64,000 bases of DNA from Cladopsammia gracilis (taxonomy: Eukaryota > Cnidaria > Anthozoa > Scleractinia > Dendrophylliidae). Location of the stretch: contig JAJGOT010000259.1 of NCBI GenBank assembly GCA_022457155.1, forward strand, positions 746,501 through 810,500, written 5' to 3'. The notes beneath the pieces were generated by a model. It did no database searches and was not told the origin of the DNA. It saw only the letters and a program-made list of their open reading frames with translations. Both the position numbers and the translations under genes were made by a program. Positions 42,561 through 56,618 of the stretch are shown here, one piece after another (within the stretch, counting starts at the first letter, position 1; every line of letters starts with the position of its first letter).

Positions 42561-44233
42561 TCCCGTGTGCCAAGAAACCGAAAGCTAGCGAGCAGCACTT
42601 TCGAGTGGTGCCGTTTGTTGACATTTCTTTTCTCAATTTCTGTATTTCTATATAAAGGTTAAACAAAGCTAGCAAAACATGAGCGAATTTGTTGTATGCC
42701 GATGTTGTTCTGTATTCACTTGCCCAGCTTTTCTGGTAATCAAAGAAAAATAAATGATTTTCATTCATATAAATCCATTTCCGTTATAGCAGTACACGGT
42801 TTAACCCTTTGGCTCTATAAATATTTTTACTTACAATAACTGATCACATTTCGATGTGCTACCTTGATAAAGAAACTTTCGTGCGGGCTGCCCACACACT
42901 TGTGAACGAGAAAACCACAAACGAAAAAAAAACGAAGACAAAAGGGCTTCCGTGTAAATTCCAGTTACATTTCCTTGCCGGTCATTACATGAAAAATCAT
43001 TTGTAATCATCTTAGCTTGGGAAACTGATATAATGCAATACTGGCATTTCCGCTGTCTTGGCTATTAGGAAACTTTAATGGGTCCGAAAACTTTCACACC
43101 GTATTCAAGACGACCGCATTCGAAACTGAAAAAAAAAAATCACTTTCGTTTTTTAAAAATGCTGAAAACAAACATCACCACAGGTAAGCATTTTAAAAAT
43201 GCTCGATAGTCCATTCTGAACGGTATCAGGATGATCGGGTTTCCCGCAAAGTTTAAAAAAAAGAACGAAAGTACGACTCCATGTTTGAATTTCAGGTGGA
43301 AAGAGGTATGCTAAAATGTTTGGCGTGCCGCTTCTCTTTGAAATTTCTACAGATATATTGTTAAATAATGTTTAGAGAACAAACAGTCTGAGACGAGGTC
43401 ATTTCGCATCAAAATAACCTGGTTTAATATAGTTGATGAAACGGGCAGATTCTTTAGTTCGGAGCTTTTCAGGGATATGGGACTTCTTGCAAAGCGAGAA
43501 AATCGATTCAACAATAGAAGTTTCCGTGATAACGGCAAAATAAATGCAACAACAAACCGAAGCCCTGTGAATAAATCGCGCATGAATTTCTTCACGAATT
43601 AGCCTAGCGCCTAAGGCTATTTGAAATCTTTAAGAATTTTTCGATATCTTGTTCGGCAAATAAACTACATTTCAGACTTTACACAATGGAGGAAAAAGTG
43701 CTGACAACGCCAGCAAACGTTATTAACAAATCTAAGAATTATGCCAAGAAAATCGGCAGATATCGGTTCTCAAAGAGATGTTAATTTGGAAACTGAATAT
43801 TCAGCTAGTTATTTGTTACTGAGGTTTGTTCATTTTTGAGGGAGAGCAGAAAACCGCAAGCGATTGGACGCGTAACAAAATGGAACAAAACAAGCTGAAG
43901 CAAAAACACAAAGAACTCATTGACATGCATAGCGTGAAAAATTACAGTGTAAGGTTAATATAAACAACAATGGACTGAATTTATTTTCACTCAATTTGAA
44001 TTGATTTCCATGCAGTAATAGGTTATGCTAATGTTACTACAATCAAAATTATTGTGCGAGATCATAGATTCTTTTGTGTACCAACCTTTTTTAGAGATTT
44101 CTATTGTTCCGTGCACGTGAGAGTACATGTTATCACTTCTGGTTCGAATATATTTCTCACCTTTTCATTGGTTGTGATGTAAATTTCATGCGCTGTGATT
44201 GGCTGTTTGTTAATAGGACACATGAGACGTAAG

Positions 44234-44398
44234 GGGTATTTAAATATTCGCGGTTGATGAAAGTCAGATTTTAGTGACAGCCAAATTTTCCTTCGAAGTG
44301 TGTGCTACAATCTCTCAGCGCTCTTCCGTCGATATTTTTTGTCCCAACAAGGCAAGTTTCGGCTGGTTTTCTTCCTCTAAAGTCACCTGAAGGAATCG
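44234..44398 (+). promoter_or_regulatory. Probable promoter and noncoding first exon of the F-box gene
   Basis: A TATTTAAATA box-like sequence at about 44238 is followed by a pyrimidine-rich leader and a strong donor (GAATCG|GTAAGT, exon end 44398). The matching acceptor would be CCTCCACAG at 46907, 34 bp before the ATG at 46942. The start of transcription is not defined; linkage to the F-box gene is inferred. Confidence 0.4.
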
Positions 44399-46734
44399 GT
44401 AAGTGATTAAAGTCGTTAATCAAGCCATTTAGTCAGCTAAACAGCTTCTAGTTGGTCAAGTTCGAAACACTGTAACACAAGCCGTGTAACACCGAGCTCT
44501 TGTATTTAAGTGCCGGGGCAGCTCATTTCTATCTTGATATTTTCACAACCGAATCACAATCTATATAGGGAAAGCTTTCAGTATTTACAGCTTGAATTTT
44601 TCTTTCTTTTCTCAGTATTTGATCGCGTGAAAACACCGCATTGAATATTGTAAATATAGTGATGCGTTTTCTTCTACAGCGTTTCGTATATAACTCATCC
44701 CGCATTTGTAAAGAATTTAATGCTCCAGAAACAGAGCTTATCTGATCGCAATATTGTTTATCTTTCTACTGTTATTAATCAAGCTTCAAGTTCCTCGACA
44801 GAAAATACATTTTACTCGATAATCGAAGAAAAATTCAAATAATTCTTCGATATGGTTTAACTTCTTTGTGGGCGAGCTAATGCATATTCAGAACTTGTAC
44901 AACAAAGCCAGGCCATAAAAACAACGTTTTGCTCGATTTCTGTCTTTCTGGATGATATATGTCATTGAAAAAGCTTTCTCAGAGATTTAAACATTGGGAA
45001 GTGAGCAGGAAATGATTCAAATGGGTTATTTTGAGCTCGTTTTGCCAGCAGAACTCTACGAAGCGTTTATTGTTATTGTAAGCGAATCTTCGAGGCGTTG
45101 AGGTGCGAAAAAAGCGAATTGATGTGAGAATTACCGCGCATTTGAGGTTGTTTTAACCTTGTTGTACGTAACTTTGGATAGCTAGTGATAAGAAGTTTGG
45201 CTTGAAAGCTACTGACGAAAATGTAACAAAGTTTTTCAGGTAAACCGGAGCAAAAGTTCTTCAAAAGTTCAAAAGCCTTCCCTTCATGCATAATTCTGAA
45301 ATGCCACATGTCACAGCAATTTGGTATCAATTTTTAATCTTACATGTAAAATACAAGGCTTTGAATATTGGGTAAGAAATGGCCACGGAAGCTTCTTTAA
45401 ACCCTACTTCCTTAGATCGTTGTAGGAAAACATTAAAAATAGATATCAGTTAAGAAATCTGGCATCGGAGAACGTCTTGTGGGACGAAAGGGCGATTGAA
45501 AGGTGATGGAGAAATTGTAATGTTGCAGACGGCTTTTTGTGAATTGCATAACACTGATTCTTTATTATGAACATTTTACTGAAGTTAAAAGATGAAAATT
45601 AATGTCTTCGAGGCTAAGAGATGGTACAGATATCAAAGACAAGGTAATTCGAGAGCAAAAATGTCTCTTGAAGCCCTTGTGAATTTCGTGAGGATTAGAT
45701 GTCTTGAAGGATCAAAACAAATTTGGTTCTGCAGGGCTCAAACAATAAAATAAACCATGAATTTTAAAATATCGCTTCTAAATTGGCCAAGCCTGTGGGA
45801 GTTTACCGCATTATCATATGAATAAAGAATCGGTTTCTTAGATTTTAAACAAACATTTTATTTTTGTACGAGTTTTATTTTTACTCGGGGTCATGCAGGC
45901 GATTTGGGATGGTGTTATGCATTTGCCAAAATTTGTACCCCAATGGGTTCTAAGAGGTTTCAGGTCTAGAAAGCTTTTGTGTATAGTAATCCGTTATACC
46001 TTGTCATTATATAGTCATGAAGTCTGCACACTGCAAAAGCAACTGATGTTTTATTTTCCTTGTGCTGATAAATTGTGGTCAGTCTAACACATAGTTTGGT
46101 ATTCATGGAATGAGGCTACTTTTATCCAATTAGTCTCAGAATTTTTAGAGGGCTCAAATGACCCTGTTGTGCCCTGAGGATGGGTTTAACTTCACTTGGG
46201 TCAAATGAGAACTGTATATTACCCTTCGAAATCCCTAAAGCCATATGTTCTTCAAATGGCAATACAAAATCTGAGCTCAAATAATTTGGGGTTTGGGTTT
46301 ATTGGAGAATAAATAACTTCTGAAACTTTAAAAGATCAGACAACATTTTAGCCTTCCAGATCAGAGAAACAATGAAAGTTAGTTATTGAATTTATTTGAT
46401 GGAAAGTTCTGGACAGCAATTTAAGGATTATAGCTTAGAAAAAAACTTGAAAGTTTGTTTACTTAGTAATATAGAATACCAAGACATGGTGATGCCTTGT
46501 TTTTGACACTTTGACCTTTAAACTTGGATACAAAAATGAAGGTGCATGCATGGCTCTCTTTTCCAACTGAAGGTATGACCCGCACATTGTAAAGATAAAT
46601 TCACACACAATCAATGACTTTCCATGCAGCTTAATCCAATTTCTGTAACATACCGCAACCAAAAGTATTGCTTCTCTCCTCTGGATGCGATGCTACTCAC
46701 ACTTGTAGTTCACAAGAGTTATCCCCACCATTTT

Positions 46735-46860
46735 ATTGGTTTTCTGTAACAGCGGCTGGTACCCATTTTTGCACCAAGGTGGAGAGAGATAATGAGGAGT
46801 ACAGTTTCTTGTTGTAGAAAGTAAGACTATGGAAGATCAAATGCCCACTGTGTTATAACC
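46735..46860. repeat. SINE-like dispersed repeat (copy 2)
   Basis: It shares GGTACCCATTT, CACC and GGTGGAGAGAGA, then ACAGTTTCTTG with the copy at 25205-25405. It lies in the probable first intron of the F-box gene. Confidence 0.55.
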
Positions 46861-46941
46861 ACCGAACCCTGCACACCACACTCATTTTTGTAATTTTGCC
46901 TCCACAGTTGATCAGGAGAACAACTATCTTGGAGGAGAAAC

Positions 46942-49900
46942 ATGCCGCCAGGAGCCAAAAAGAGAAGAACTGGAGACTGTTGTCATGGAAGTTTTGTCAG
47001 CGGCAGTCCACGTTATGTCACAAGACTGTACCTAAGGGAACGTCGAGACAGCGGTATTGAGAGTATAGGTCCAAACTTTGGTAGCCTTCCACCAGAAATG
47101 TTAAACCTCTTGTTTTCATACCTGGATGCCCCAGCATTGTCTTCTTTAGGTTCAACTTGCCGTGTTATGAACTCTTATGCCAAGCGTATGTGGAAACCTC
47201 TGTGTGTGCGACTTGGCCTAGTGCTCAAGCCCACAGTAATGTGTGTTGCAAATCCTTTGAATGAATCATCTGTATTTTCTTATGATAAAGCAGTCGAACT
47301 TTGCCGGGGCGATAAGTCCTGGGAAATCATGGCAAGAAGGAACTGGTTGCACTCCAAGTGGAGATGTGTTGTGTGTTATCGGAACTGTTCTCACCGTGTT
47401 GATGTTCATTTTGATGTGACACTCTGCGATAACTGTCACCCTCTGTTTTATAGGCGGAAATGCCATGCCAAGGTAGGTGATATCTGTACTCTTAATGCGT
47501 ATTCCCACCAATATCAACATACAAAATAAATAATTTGCATCACTTGTATCATATTTCTTATGGTACAAGGCCAGGTGGGACAAGTTGTTTTAACAATCGC
47601 AACAATTTATCATGTACATGAAGTAAAAATATACAAGGAGAAATTACATACATGTACAGTGTACTGATCTCTAAACTACTCCTGCTGTGCATCCTGGAAA
47701 TGGGGTGGGGTGTGATCCTCAAAATGTTAAGTGGGAGTGTGTGGACCATTTCTTGAAACCCTTACCATTGTCAGATCGAAACTTTAAAAATGTCCTTTCT
47801 TTTCAAGCCAAAATGGCAGATATTTACACTTTATACTGATTAACTTTTCAGACCGGAAGGCAAAACAGATCCATCTTCCTACCAACAGTTTTAAATGTAT
47901 TGTACCCATTTTCAGACCAATATGGCTGAAAATCCATACCTGTAAAACCTGCTGGTTTTTATAGCAATTAAACTACATGACAGGGGGGGGGAGGGGGGGT
48001 TTCTGGATCAACTTTCTTTCACTGGGTATGTGATGCTGGCCTCCCCAACCCCATTCTTGTAACTCCATTATAGTCAATCCAGTCATGAAAATACATGTAC
48101 ATGTACAACCCCATCCAGCAGCACATCCCCACTAACCTATGTTTATTACATGGAAGTAATACATGTAGGCTAGATCAACTTTCACTGTGCTGCTGGCCTT
48201 CCCTACCCCATTATAGTCTATTCTGTGGCCAATTACCGACCCCATCTTAGTAATTTTTTTGAAAATTAAACTTCCTGATCCCGACTTAGTCACTTCTAAT
48301 ACCCCCAATCCCTTCTAAAATAAAACTACCCACAAAAAATTTTTCATATGCCAAAAATCCCGAAAATGTGCAACCCCATTCTAGTAACTCTGTTGAAGAT
48401 GCAACCCCATTATAGTCAACCCAGTCATGAAAATACGACCCCATCCAGCAGCACATCTCCACTAGCCTACAGGTATTACTTGGAAGTGCCTCCTCTGGGA
48501 GTACATGTCATAAATCATGATTGTTTCTTTTTTAACAGGAACAATTCAGTCTGACAGAGAGAGACCTCAGGACCATAGACAATGACTCTTATGAATTCTT
48601 AGTATCTGATCTAATAACTATTGCAAGAAAGAAATACGGCAGCAGAGAAGCTTTGCAAGAGAGACTTAATCACAAACAACGACAGAAAAACATTAGAGAA
48701 GCAGAAAAGCAATGTGCACTGGTGCAGAGAGAGAGGGAAGTGCTGAGAGCATTGGAGAGTTTGAATAGCTCATACAGTGATATAGAGACAGTTGATGCAC
48801 GCTGTATGCCATATGTTAGTACACCTGCTAGTTATCAGTATGCACCACAGCAATCATCCGAAGATGCTGCTAAGTGGCTTATTGGCTGGAAGAACCGACA
48901 GGAAACAAGGCATAAATTGCTTATAGCAGAGATAGAGGCCAGGTCGTCACGGTGTAAAGGCTGTAGGGCACGCTATGATTATAGGTAAGTGTTACAACAA
49001 AATTTGGCTATGCAACTTATTTGTTAAGTTACCTCCCCTATAATGGATGACAGATCAAAGTGTCCCCATAAGAGAGGTGTCCACATTATAGTGGTAGGGA
49101 TTGTATAAAAATAACTGTCCGTAATAGAGAGGTGTCTGTATTGTGGAGGTTTCTGTCAGGATACAGTGTAGGTTTGACTGTATTAATACATGAAGATGTA
49201 ATAACTTTATAAAATCACATGTTTTGATCTAAGAGAAGTCTAAGTACTCACTGTCACAACAGATCTCTCTCCAGGCTTCCCTCTGCATCAAAGTGCACCC
49301 ATGTGTTGGAGGAAAGTGCAACAAAGTTAATGGAGCAAATTAAAGGCAATTTTCACCATGATATTGTTCACTACACACGGCATGGGCAGCTGTCTATGGA
49401 GACTGGAGTGTACGACATGGAGCACCGGTCAGCACAGGAGCTGTTCTTGAGAAACGAGAGAAGAACAAAGCTGATGGAGGAACTTGAAGACAAGAGAGAT
49501 CAGTGGCCTTCCATTCTTAATGGTATGTTTATATATTATAACAAATATTACATTGGCTAATCATATTAGCCTGTGGTCATCTGTTTAGTTATATTCACCA
49601 AATGGAGCCCAAGTTCACATGTAATAGAACTATTTGTTGAAAAACTTCAGGAAATAATTTTTTTGCGGGATTTTATTTGCAATATATCAAAGCCCACATG
49701 TAGCTCTTAGAAAAATACAACAAACAGTCAGATGGGGATCAACATTGACTCTCTCTTTGCAGTATCACTACATAATCAAACATACAGGTCATGAGAATAA
49801 AGGAAATGATCACAACAGAGAATATCTTGATTTTTTTTAATAAGTTCAAAAACACTAGTACCTCAAAACAAAATATTCAGCCGAGTGACTAGAATTTGTA

Positions 49901-52668
49901 TGATGATATGTGGCCTTAATAATGTTAAAAGGTTTGTCTGCCACATTAAATTTATTGTTTCTTTTACCTAATAACAACCAAATGTTTATCTGTTTGTGTA
50001 AACAGGACAGAAAGATGCCATGAACTGTAACTATGCACAAGACTTTATCTACAAGGGTGTGGCCATTCTAGACACTGATGGAAACAAGTGCCGTCTGCGT
50101 AATGCAAGAGATGTTGCCAGGGTGATTTTGGCAAAGGCTCATGGATGGGATTCAAGATATTCAGAAGTAGTGAGTGAATTGGCAAAGAAAGGATTTTTTC
50201 CACCATTTGACAGCCTGAAGCTTGAGGGACACCTCTTAATGGACGACTTTGTGGAAAGCTCTGTTGTGGTAAGACTTGCACCAAAATAATGTAACTGAAG
50301 ACACTTTTTATATATTTGCATATTACATATAAAGTATCAGTGGGCATATGGTGTGCAAAAATTGACTGCTCTCAAGGGATTCAATTGTTCTTGTTGTTCT
50401 GAGTAGCAATTAGAAAGAAGTGGCTTTGGTTGGGATACATGTAGGCTTGATTGCATGTAACAGCCTCTGATTGGAGAAATGGGCACAACCTCCTAGTCCT
50501 TGGGGACCTGAAGTTTGAAACCAAGAGAGTGACAGAAATGAAGGTTACATATATACCTAATTCAATAAAGATTGCTTTGGCAATTGGTCATTGGTAATTG
50601 GGCATTGGCATTTGGGCATACAGAATGTGATGCTTTGCTTGAGTGACTGCCAAACAATAGCTTCCCAGTGCCCAATGCCCAAAGCAACCTGTTACCTTTA
50701 TTGAATAAGGTATATGTAGTTGGTCTGAGGTTGTACATCACGTTACAAGCAGGCCATTACATGACAGAGAGCTTTTGTTCAAGCCCAGCAACACACTGGG
50801 TGCTGAAAGGAAATGTTGATGATTTATACCTGTAATTCTTTTTAGGTTCATGGAGATAACATCATTGCTTGCTCTGCGACTGAAGTTGCTGACAGAATAG
50901 CAGTGATTGAAGGTTTAGAGGAAGAACAGAAGTCCACTTCTGCACAAAGATGTGCAAGGATTTATGCTGAATGCAACCGAAAACCTGGTAAGACAATCAC
51001 CTGTTACACCTTTCACTTCTGAGGTGACCAAGTTGAAGACTGAGAAACAAACATAACGGGAGCTGAGGGCACTGATTTATTTTGATTGGCCATGTGCACT
51101 TTTGGATTTCATCCACAGAAACTTTGTACAATTTAATAAACAGTACCATGGGAAACTACAGCTCAGTAGCTTTTATATGAACAGCCCAAAATATATCTCA
51201 TGTGCAGTCTCACTTTAAGATACAGTTCCTCTCAATATTTCATTTGAATGGGCACACTTTTAGCCATTTTTCACAGTACAATAAACAGTACCACCGAAAA
51301 GCATTGTTTTGTACACTGTTTTCACTTGAATGATTACCCTTGAGGATTTCATCCAGACATTCAACCCTGTACCTACACTGTAGTACAGGGTACATGTATT
51401 ATAAACAGTACCACAGGAAAGCAGTGCTCAGCTTGCAGTAACTTTCATTTTAATGCCACTTTTATATCATTTACACAGTATACGCAGATTGAAAGGTTAG
51501 AACGACCTGTACTCTCCTTCCTGGTGTATTATATTTTTTTTTACTACAAATGATGTGTGAAAATGTGTTGATAATAGTCTGTTTGATTTGCAGATGTCAA
51601 TGCATTAAGACAGATGCGTAAAAGCAGTCTGGTTAAATGTCTGAATGTAAAGTCCTTCTCTGAATGTGGACCAGTCACAGACAGGCAATGGTCCCCAGCA
51701 CATGAGTACATCAGCTGGTAAGATCAATGTCTAACTTCTCCTTGCAAAATCAATCTATTGTCAAGCAGGCAGGTGATGAGAATAAATAAAATAAATCAAC
51801 TCAGATTTGATTCCACTTGGGGATATTAGCTGACATAAAAGAAAATTAGGCACACACATCCTGCTAGGTTACAATTTTTTACAGAAGGTTTTGTCAAAGA
51901 TCAAAAATTTATTCAAAATAGAATGATTATTGCTAATAATTAATTATGAGAAGGTATTGGAAAACATTAGAAAATGTAAAGCTGCTCAAAATTTCAGTGA
52001 ACTGAAAAAATGCATTAAAATTCACTCTCAAAACTGAAAAACCGCCAAACATAATGATCAAAATTTCCATAAGCTCATCTTCTTTCATTTTAAACTATTG
52101 CAATAGAATTGGGCAAACCTTCTTCACTGCCTTTTGTGGGCCATTTTCACCAATAAGGAACATCACCTGAATGGTGCATTAATGTTAACTTACATGGGTT
52201 GACCAAGGTTCAATAAAAAGGTCTAGAAACGAGGAAGTGCAATTTCTTATTCATAAAAACTGAAAAATGGATGTTTACAAGTAAAAGACCAAAAACCAGA
52301 CATTTTGAGTACAAAAACCATAAAACTGCTCTCAAAAATTACCAAAACTGTTAAACCAAAAATGCCAATACCCACCCCCCCCCCCCCCCCAAAAAAAAAA
52401 AAAAATTTTTTCTTGAAAATGTAGAATGGTTGGAGAGATAAACTGTCCTTGATGTAGAAGGCAATATACCCAGTAACAGTTTCTATTATTGTTATAATGT
52501 GGCACAGTGTAACTGAAACAATTTTTCACTTTTCTTCTTTTTCTTTACAGTGGAACAACGACATCACTGTTTGGTTACAAGTTGACAACTCCAGAAGCAG
52601 TAGCTGTTCTCTTAAGGCTGAAAAGAGATATTCATTCACCACTAAAAATCTTCAAGGAATCAATCTAA
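46942..52668 (+). CDS. F-box protein with unrecognised C-terminal region
   Basis: Seven coding exons join in frame with GT-AG introns: 46942-47472, 48539-48984, 49275-49522, 50006-50268, 50846-50987, 51594-51717 and 52551-52668 (623 residues). The F-box lies near residues 48-92 (LPPEMLNLLFSYLDAPALSS, then CRVMNSYAKRMWKPLC), so the protein should bind Skp1 in an SCF ubiquitin ligase. It is followed by a Cys/His cluster (WRCVVCYRNCSH, then CDNCHPLF) that could bind metal, a charged helical region in exon 2 ending in CKGCRARYDYR, and a C-terminal part that I do not recognise. The substrate cannot be inferred. All splice phases agree across exons, which makes the model robust. An upstream noncoding exon near 44.2 kb is likely. 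Confidence 0.85.
48060..48495. repeat. Direct repeats in F-box intron 1
   Basis: A segment with CCATTATAGTCAATCCAGTC, ATGAAAATAC and CCCCATCCAGCAGCACATC near 48065-48140 recurs near 48407-48470. Related pieces (CCCCATTATAGTC) lie between. It probably reflects an intronic repeat expanded by local duplication. Confidence 0.65.
49040..49150. repeat. Reverse-oriented minisatellite remnant in F-box intron 2
   Basis: AAGAGAGGTGTCCACATTAT and TAGAGAGGTGTCTGTATTGT are degenerate reverse-complement units of the 17-bp minisatellite at 33255-33487. Confidence 0.5.
50551..50714. mobile_element. MITE in F-box intron 4
   Basis: The ends ATATACCTAATTCAATAAAG and CTTTATTGAATAAGGTATAT are inverted repeats, with GCTTTGG/CCAAAGC continuing inward. 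The centre has CATTGG-type direct repeats. Confidence 0.7.
51085..51460. repeat. Dispersed satellite, reverse cluster, in F-box intron 5
   Basis: Several diverged units contain GGATTTCATCCACAGA, TAAACAGTACCA and TTTCATTTGAATGG, the reverse complement of the 42.2-kb cluster. Confidence 0.7.
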
Positions 52669-55552
52669 TTTTAAGGTTTATTATATATGCTATTTTGATG
52701 TTCAGGTTAAATTTATTGTCAGTGGGTGTTACTGTATCATGTCCTTAACCATTACTCTCCCAAGAGTCACCCAAATTGAAATTCCATTTCATTTTGTGAA
52801 ATAGTGATAGGAAAAAACAGTATGTAGGAAAGTACAGCTGAATATAGCCTTCACTGTAATGGTAACATCACTGGATTTTATCAGAGCCACATTACACACC
52901 TCAACATTTCTTGTATGGGAGTGATATAAATAATGAAATTGGACATGTGGAGAGAAACCACTGGTTTCATTGTACTTTTGGTTATGTTAAAATAAGTCAA
53001 GAATGTGATAAATATGTACCAATATTATTGCAAAACTCAAAGACTTAAATTGGCATTTCTCCTTGGAAAATGAATAAAGAAATGATAAAGATTATAGACA
53101 GACAATAGTACATGTATCACAAATATTCCTACGGTCAGTTAAAAATAGTCAGCTGATTTTAGGATATTTTCAGCATTAGAGCTTACACATCTTAGTTGCG
53201 GACTCTACTTTCATGATTTCTTTTCTTGCTACAACATTTTTGCAGAGGGTGCATTTACAAATTATTTGCTATTAAGTATAGAAATTGTTTTAGTTTACAT
53301 CAGCAGAAATGTACATACTTAGGAGAGTTAAGTGTGAGTTTAGGGTGAAGTTATTTGCATTTTCTATTCATTCGTAGATAGCACTAATAGAGCAAGAGTG
53401 TCGAAAAATTTTATAATAACTAATGTTGGAATTAAAAAATATAGTTTGTTCTTTGTTGAACAAGTTAAAAAATAATAATGCAGAGTTGATTTTATAGGAC
53501 AATTAATAATTATTGATGAATTCACAAAATCAAAACAGTTTAAGTAAAAAAAAAACCATCTTATTGTACTTTACTTTGATTCAATTTATTAATATATAAT
53601 TTATTATAGTTTTACATCATGTTACAAATTCTGATTGCCAATATGCTGCATTTTTTTTTGCTAGGAAAGCAACTGATGTGAAGACGTTTCATATCAACAA
53701 CTATACCAAACACAATAACTTTCATTGCTTCATCCAAAATAGCTATCATTTTCTTTCTCTAATCTCAAAACAAGACTTCTTTATGCAGAAACTTTAACCT
53801 TTAAGTGAACACAGTTGCTGACAATTGCCATTCGTGTCTCCTTTTTACAAATATCTCTAAAATTCAAGCTTATCGTGCCTAGCATTTACCTTTTCAAAAT
53901 AATTATATTCACTTTCATGTGCATGTATAACAAGAAGCTAACACTCCTGACTGTTTATTAACTGTATAGAGAGCTAGAGGAGTTTTTCTACAAGAACATT
54001 TTTATAACAAAACCTAGCAGTGAATTCTTGAATTCTATAGTTACTATTCAGTTGATCTGAATAGTAAATTGCTGCCAGAACTAACTGTTACTTACAGTTG
54101 GCATATTGCGTACAGGTAGCATTTGTGCTAAGAAATGCAGTTAACTTCTGTCACTTGAAACACATTTACATCTGGTATCTTAATGCACCAAGATACCTGT
54201 TTTTCTAAAACAATTTTGTGCCCCTCAACATCTCAGTAATTTCTAACTAAACATACATGTATTATCATTCCTTGAATTACAATTTGTTTCCCTTGGATTT
54301 AGCCTGCACACTGACGTATCTGATTTCTTTGCTCCCCGTCTGCGCGCAGGCTACAGCTGTACCTTGGATTATGCTGCACTACGTCTTTTGCACTTACAAC
54401 TAGTCCTGTCCAACTGACTGGTTTTTAAACAATGTCTCTTTAACTTCTCACTATATGTATGTGCATTTCAAAATTAAACCCATTTCCAGTTGTACAGGTT
54501 AAATTTACCTTGCCCTGGCTATCCCTAAACTTCCTCTTTCTCAGCCTATTGTTGTTGCTTTTCAAGTGTTTGAAGTGACAGAAATACACTGTAACATGTT
54601 AAAAGTTCTGTTATTCAAGGTGTTACATAGTTCTGTGTAGTAGTTGTTCCTCTGATTCAGCAAATTTCACCCATAAATTGGGAGTAAATGGAGTACAGAA
54701 ATATTGTTAGATTTTTGGTTTTCTACATGTATCATTGTTACATTCAAGCAAAACATGCTCCTGGAATAAACTCCATTCTGAATTTATCTTTATAGTATTG
54801 TTATCTTAATTGTCACTATTAGAAATGTGTAGTTCCAGAGAAAATCCATACCCACCCCATGGAAGGTCATTGTAAGTTCTTAGGGGGAGGGGGGTCTTAA
54901 AAGCCAACATTTTAGAAGCAAAGTATGAAGCTAAACTGGAATTTCCTGGGGGGACGGGGGGTGTTAAACAAAAAACCTTCCCTGGGGGGAGTATGGATAT
55001 TTTCTGGAACTGCACAATGAAATAGTCTGCTGTATCACAATCAATCACCTACTCTGAGTATCAGGTGTTAAAGCAACACTGTTCCACCCAAATGGCAAAA
55101 TTTGCTTAGCTTATTAGGAAACCATGTTATATCCCCAAATGCCACCAAATATACAACACAGTTGGATAAAAAGATTCTATACAGCAAAACAGATTCAGTA
55201 GTTTGGAGATAAAGTGCAGGATTGCAAGGATTGAAGTGGATTACAGTTCATAAAATTTGATATATTGACAGGCAGTCAAAAAATCAAACTTGCAGTGCTA
55301 TTGAAATTTTGACTTTTGTGGCCATTATTGTCTGGGCAGTTCATATTTCTTTGCTTCTATCACTTTTGCCAATGGCTACATCCAATTTCAAGATAATAAA
55401 GTAAGCTTGAAGCAGGCCCCTGGCCATAATCATGAAAACACAATATTTCAGTTGGGACAGTGTCAGGGCATTTGCCACTCCCCCCCCCCGATTATGATTA
55501 TGATTGATTATAATGATGACCAAGATTCCCTTTAATGCTTGCTCCCTTACTA

Positions 55553-55824
55553 CTAAAGGACTGATTACATGGTGAATTTCAGCCCAGGCAAATGGGCTGA
55601 AAAATCTCACATTATCAGAAAAAAATGAAATTTCAGTCCGGGCTGAAAAGCAAGGTCACCTGGGTAGAAAAGTGCATTTGGGCATGCGCAACAACTTGTT
55701 TTCAATGAAACAAGATGGCGGCTAGGTTTAGGTGGTGTCAGCACAGGCTGAAATTTGTCATGTAATCGCAACAAAATTCCAGCCCACCTACCGGGCTGAA
55801 ATTCGCCATGTAATCGGCCTCTAA
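55553..55824. mobile_element. MITE with GATTACATGG inverted ends
   Basis: The left end AGGACTGATTACATGGTGAA followed by TTTCAGCCC is mirrored at the right by GGGCTGAAATTCGCCATGTA and ATCGGCCT. CTAA flanks both sides (55553-55556, 55821-55824). Internal GGGCTGAAA motifs recur in both orientations. Confidence 0.75.
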
Positions 55825-56618
55825 GAATCCTCTGGCTTTTAATACACTAACTGTTTCTGCCCACACCGAACGAGAGTATGTGGGCTTCCTGTGGTAAGAT
55901 AATGAACAGGACCACCTCAACCCCAGGGTCTTCTCGGTTTTCAATATGGCGGCTGTCACCTGAAAAACATTCCTGTGCCGTTCAAAATATTAGATTTATG
56001 ATGACAGCTCACTTAGTATTATCTTATTTATGGCTGTCAACTTTTGAACTGTATCACGCGAGACATTCCACTCAACCAGACTGAACTGCTCTTTGAGTTT
56101 TATAAATATGCGTTGTTATCTTTGTGTAATCAATACAAGTTATGCCTTATCGGGCCTCACATGCTAGTTTGCATGCTTTGTTATACTGTGCCATTTATAG
56201 TGCATTGTTTGTGGTCTGTAATCGATACAAAGTTATGCCTTATCAAGCTTTAATACATAGCCGCGTGTTCGCGTGTTTTCTCTCATTGTACAGCACCTTG
56301 TGTTGCCGTGAGTTCACCATTTGCTATCTCAGTTTACTGTGTTCTATTTTTATATTACCATTGCAGGGTGTGTCGCTGCCACCCTTAGTTTAGTCCAGGG
56401 TGCACCCAACAACCTTGGTCCCATTTACTGCCAAAACATTGTGTGGTTCTCTTGTGTATTTACTTATAAGCGGGAAAGTTGTTAAGTCGTTTCCGTACCG
56501 TAAATCAGCCTTGCTTTTTATCAAATCGTTTCGTTATTTTATAGCTGATTAGATCCTTTTAATACTACAGGATCCGATTTCGATCGTTCAACAACAACGA
56601 TTTCGAATTGCCATCCGC

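Larger units (their letters stand above)
38820..44230. other. Long intergenic region
   Basis: A 425-bp Tc1/mariner-type MITE lies at 39513-39941 and satellite-like repeats at 42200-42560. The remainder is AT-rich sequence without a supported gene. Confidence 0.5.
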
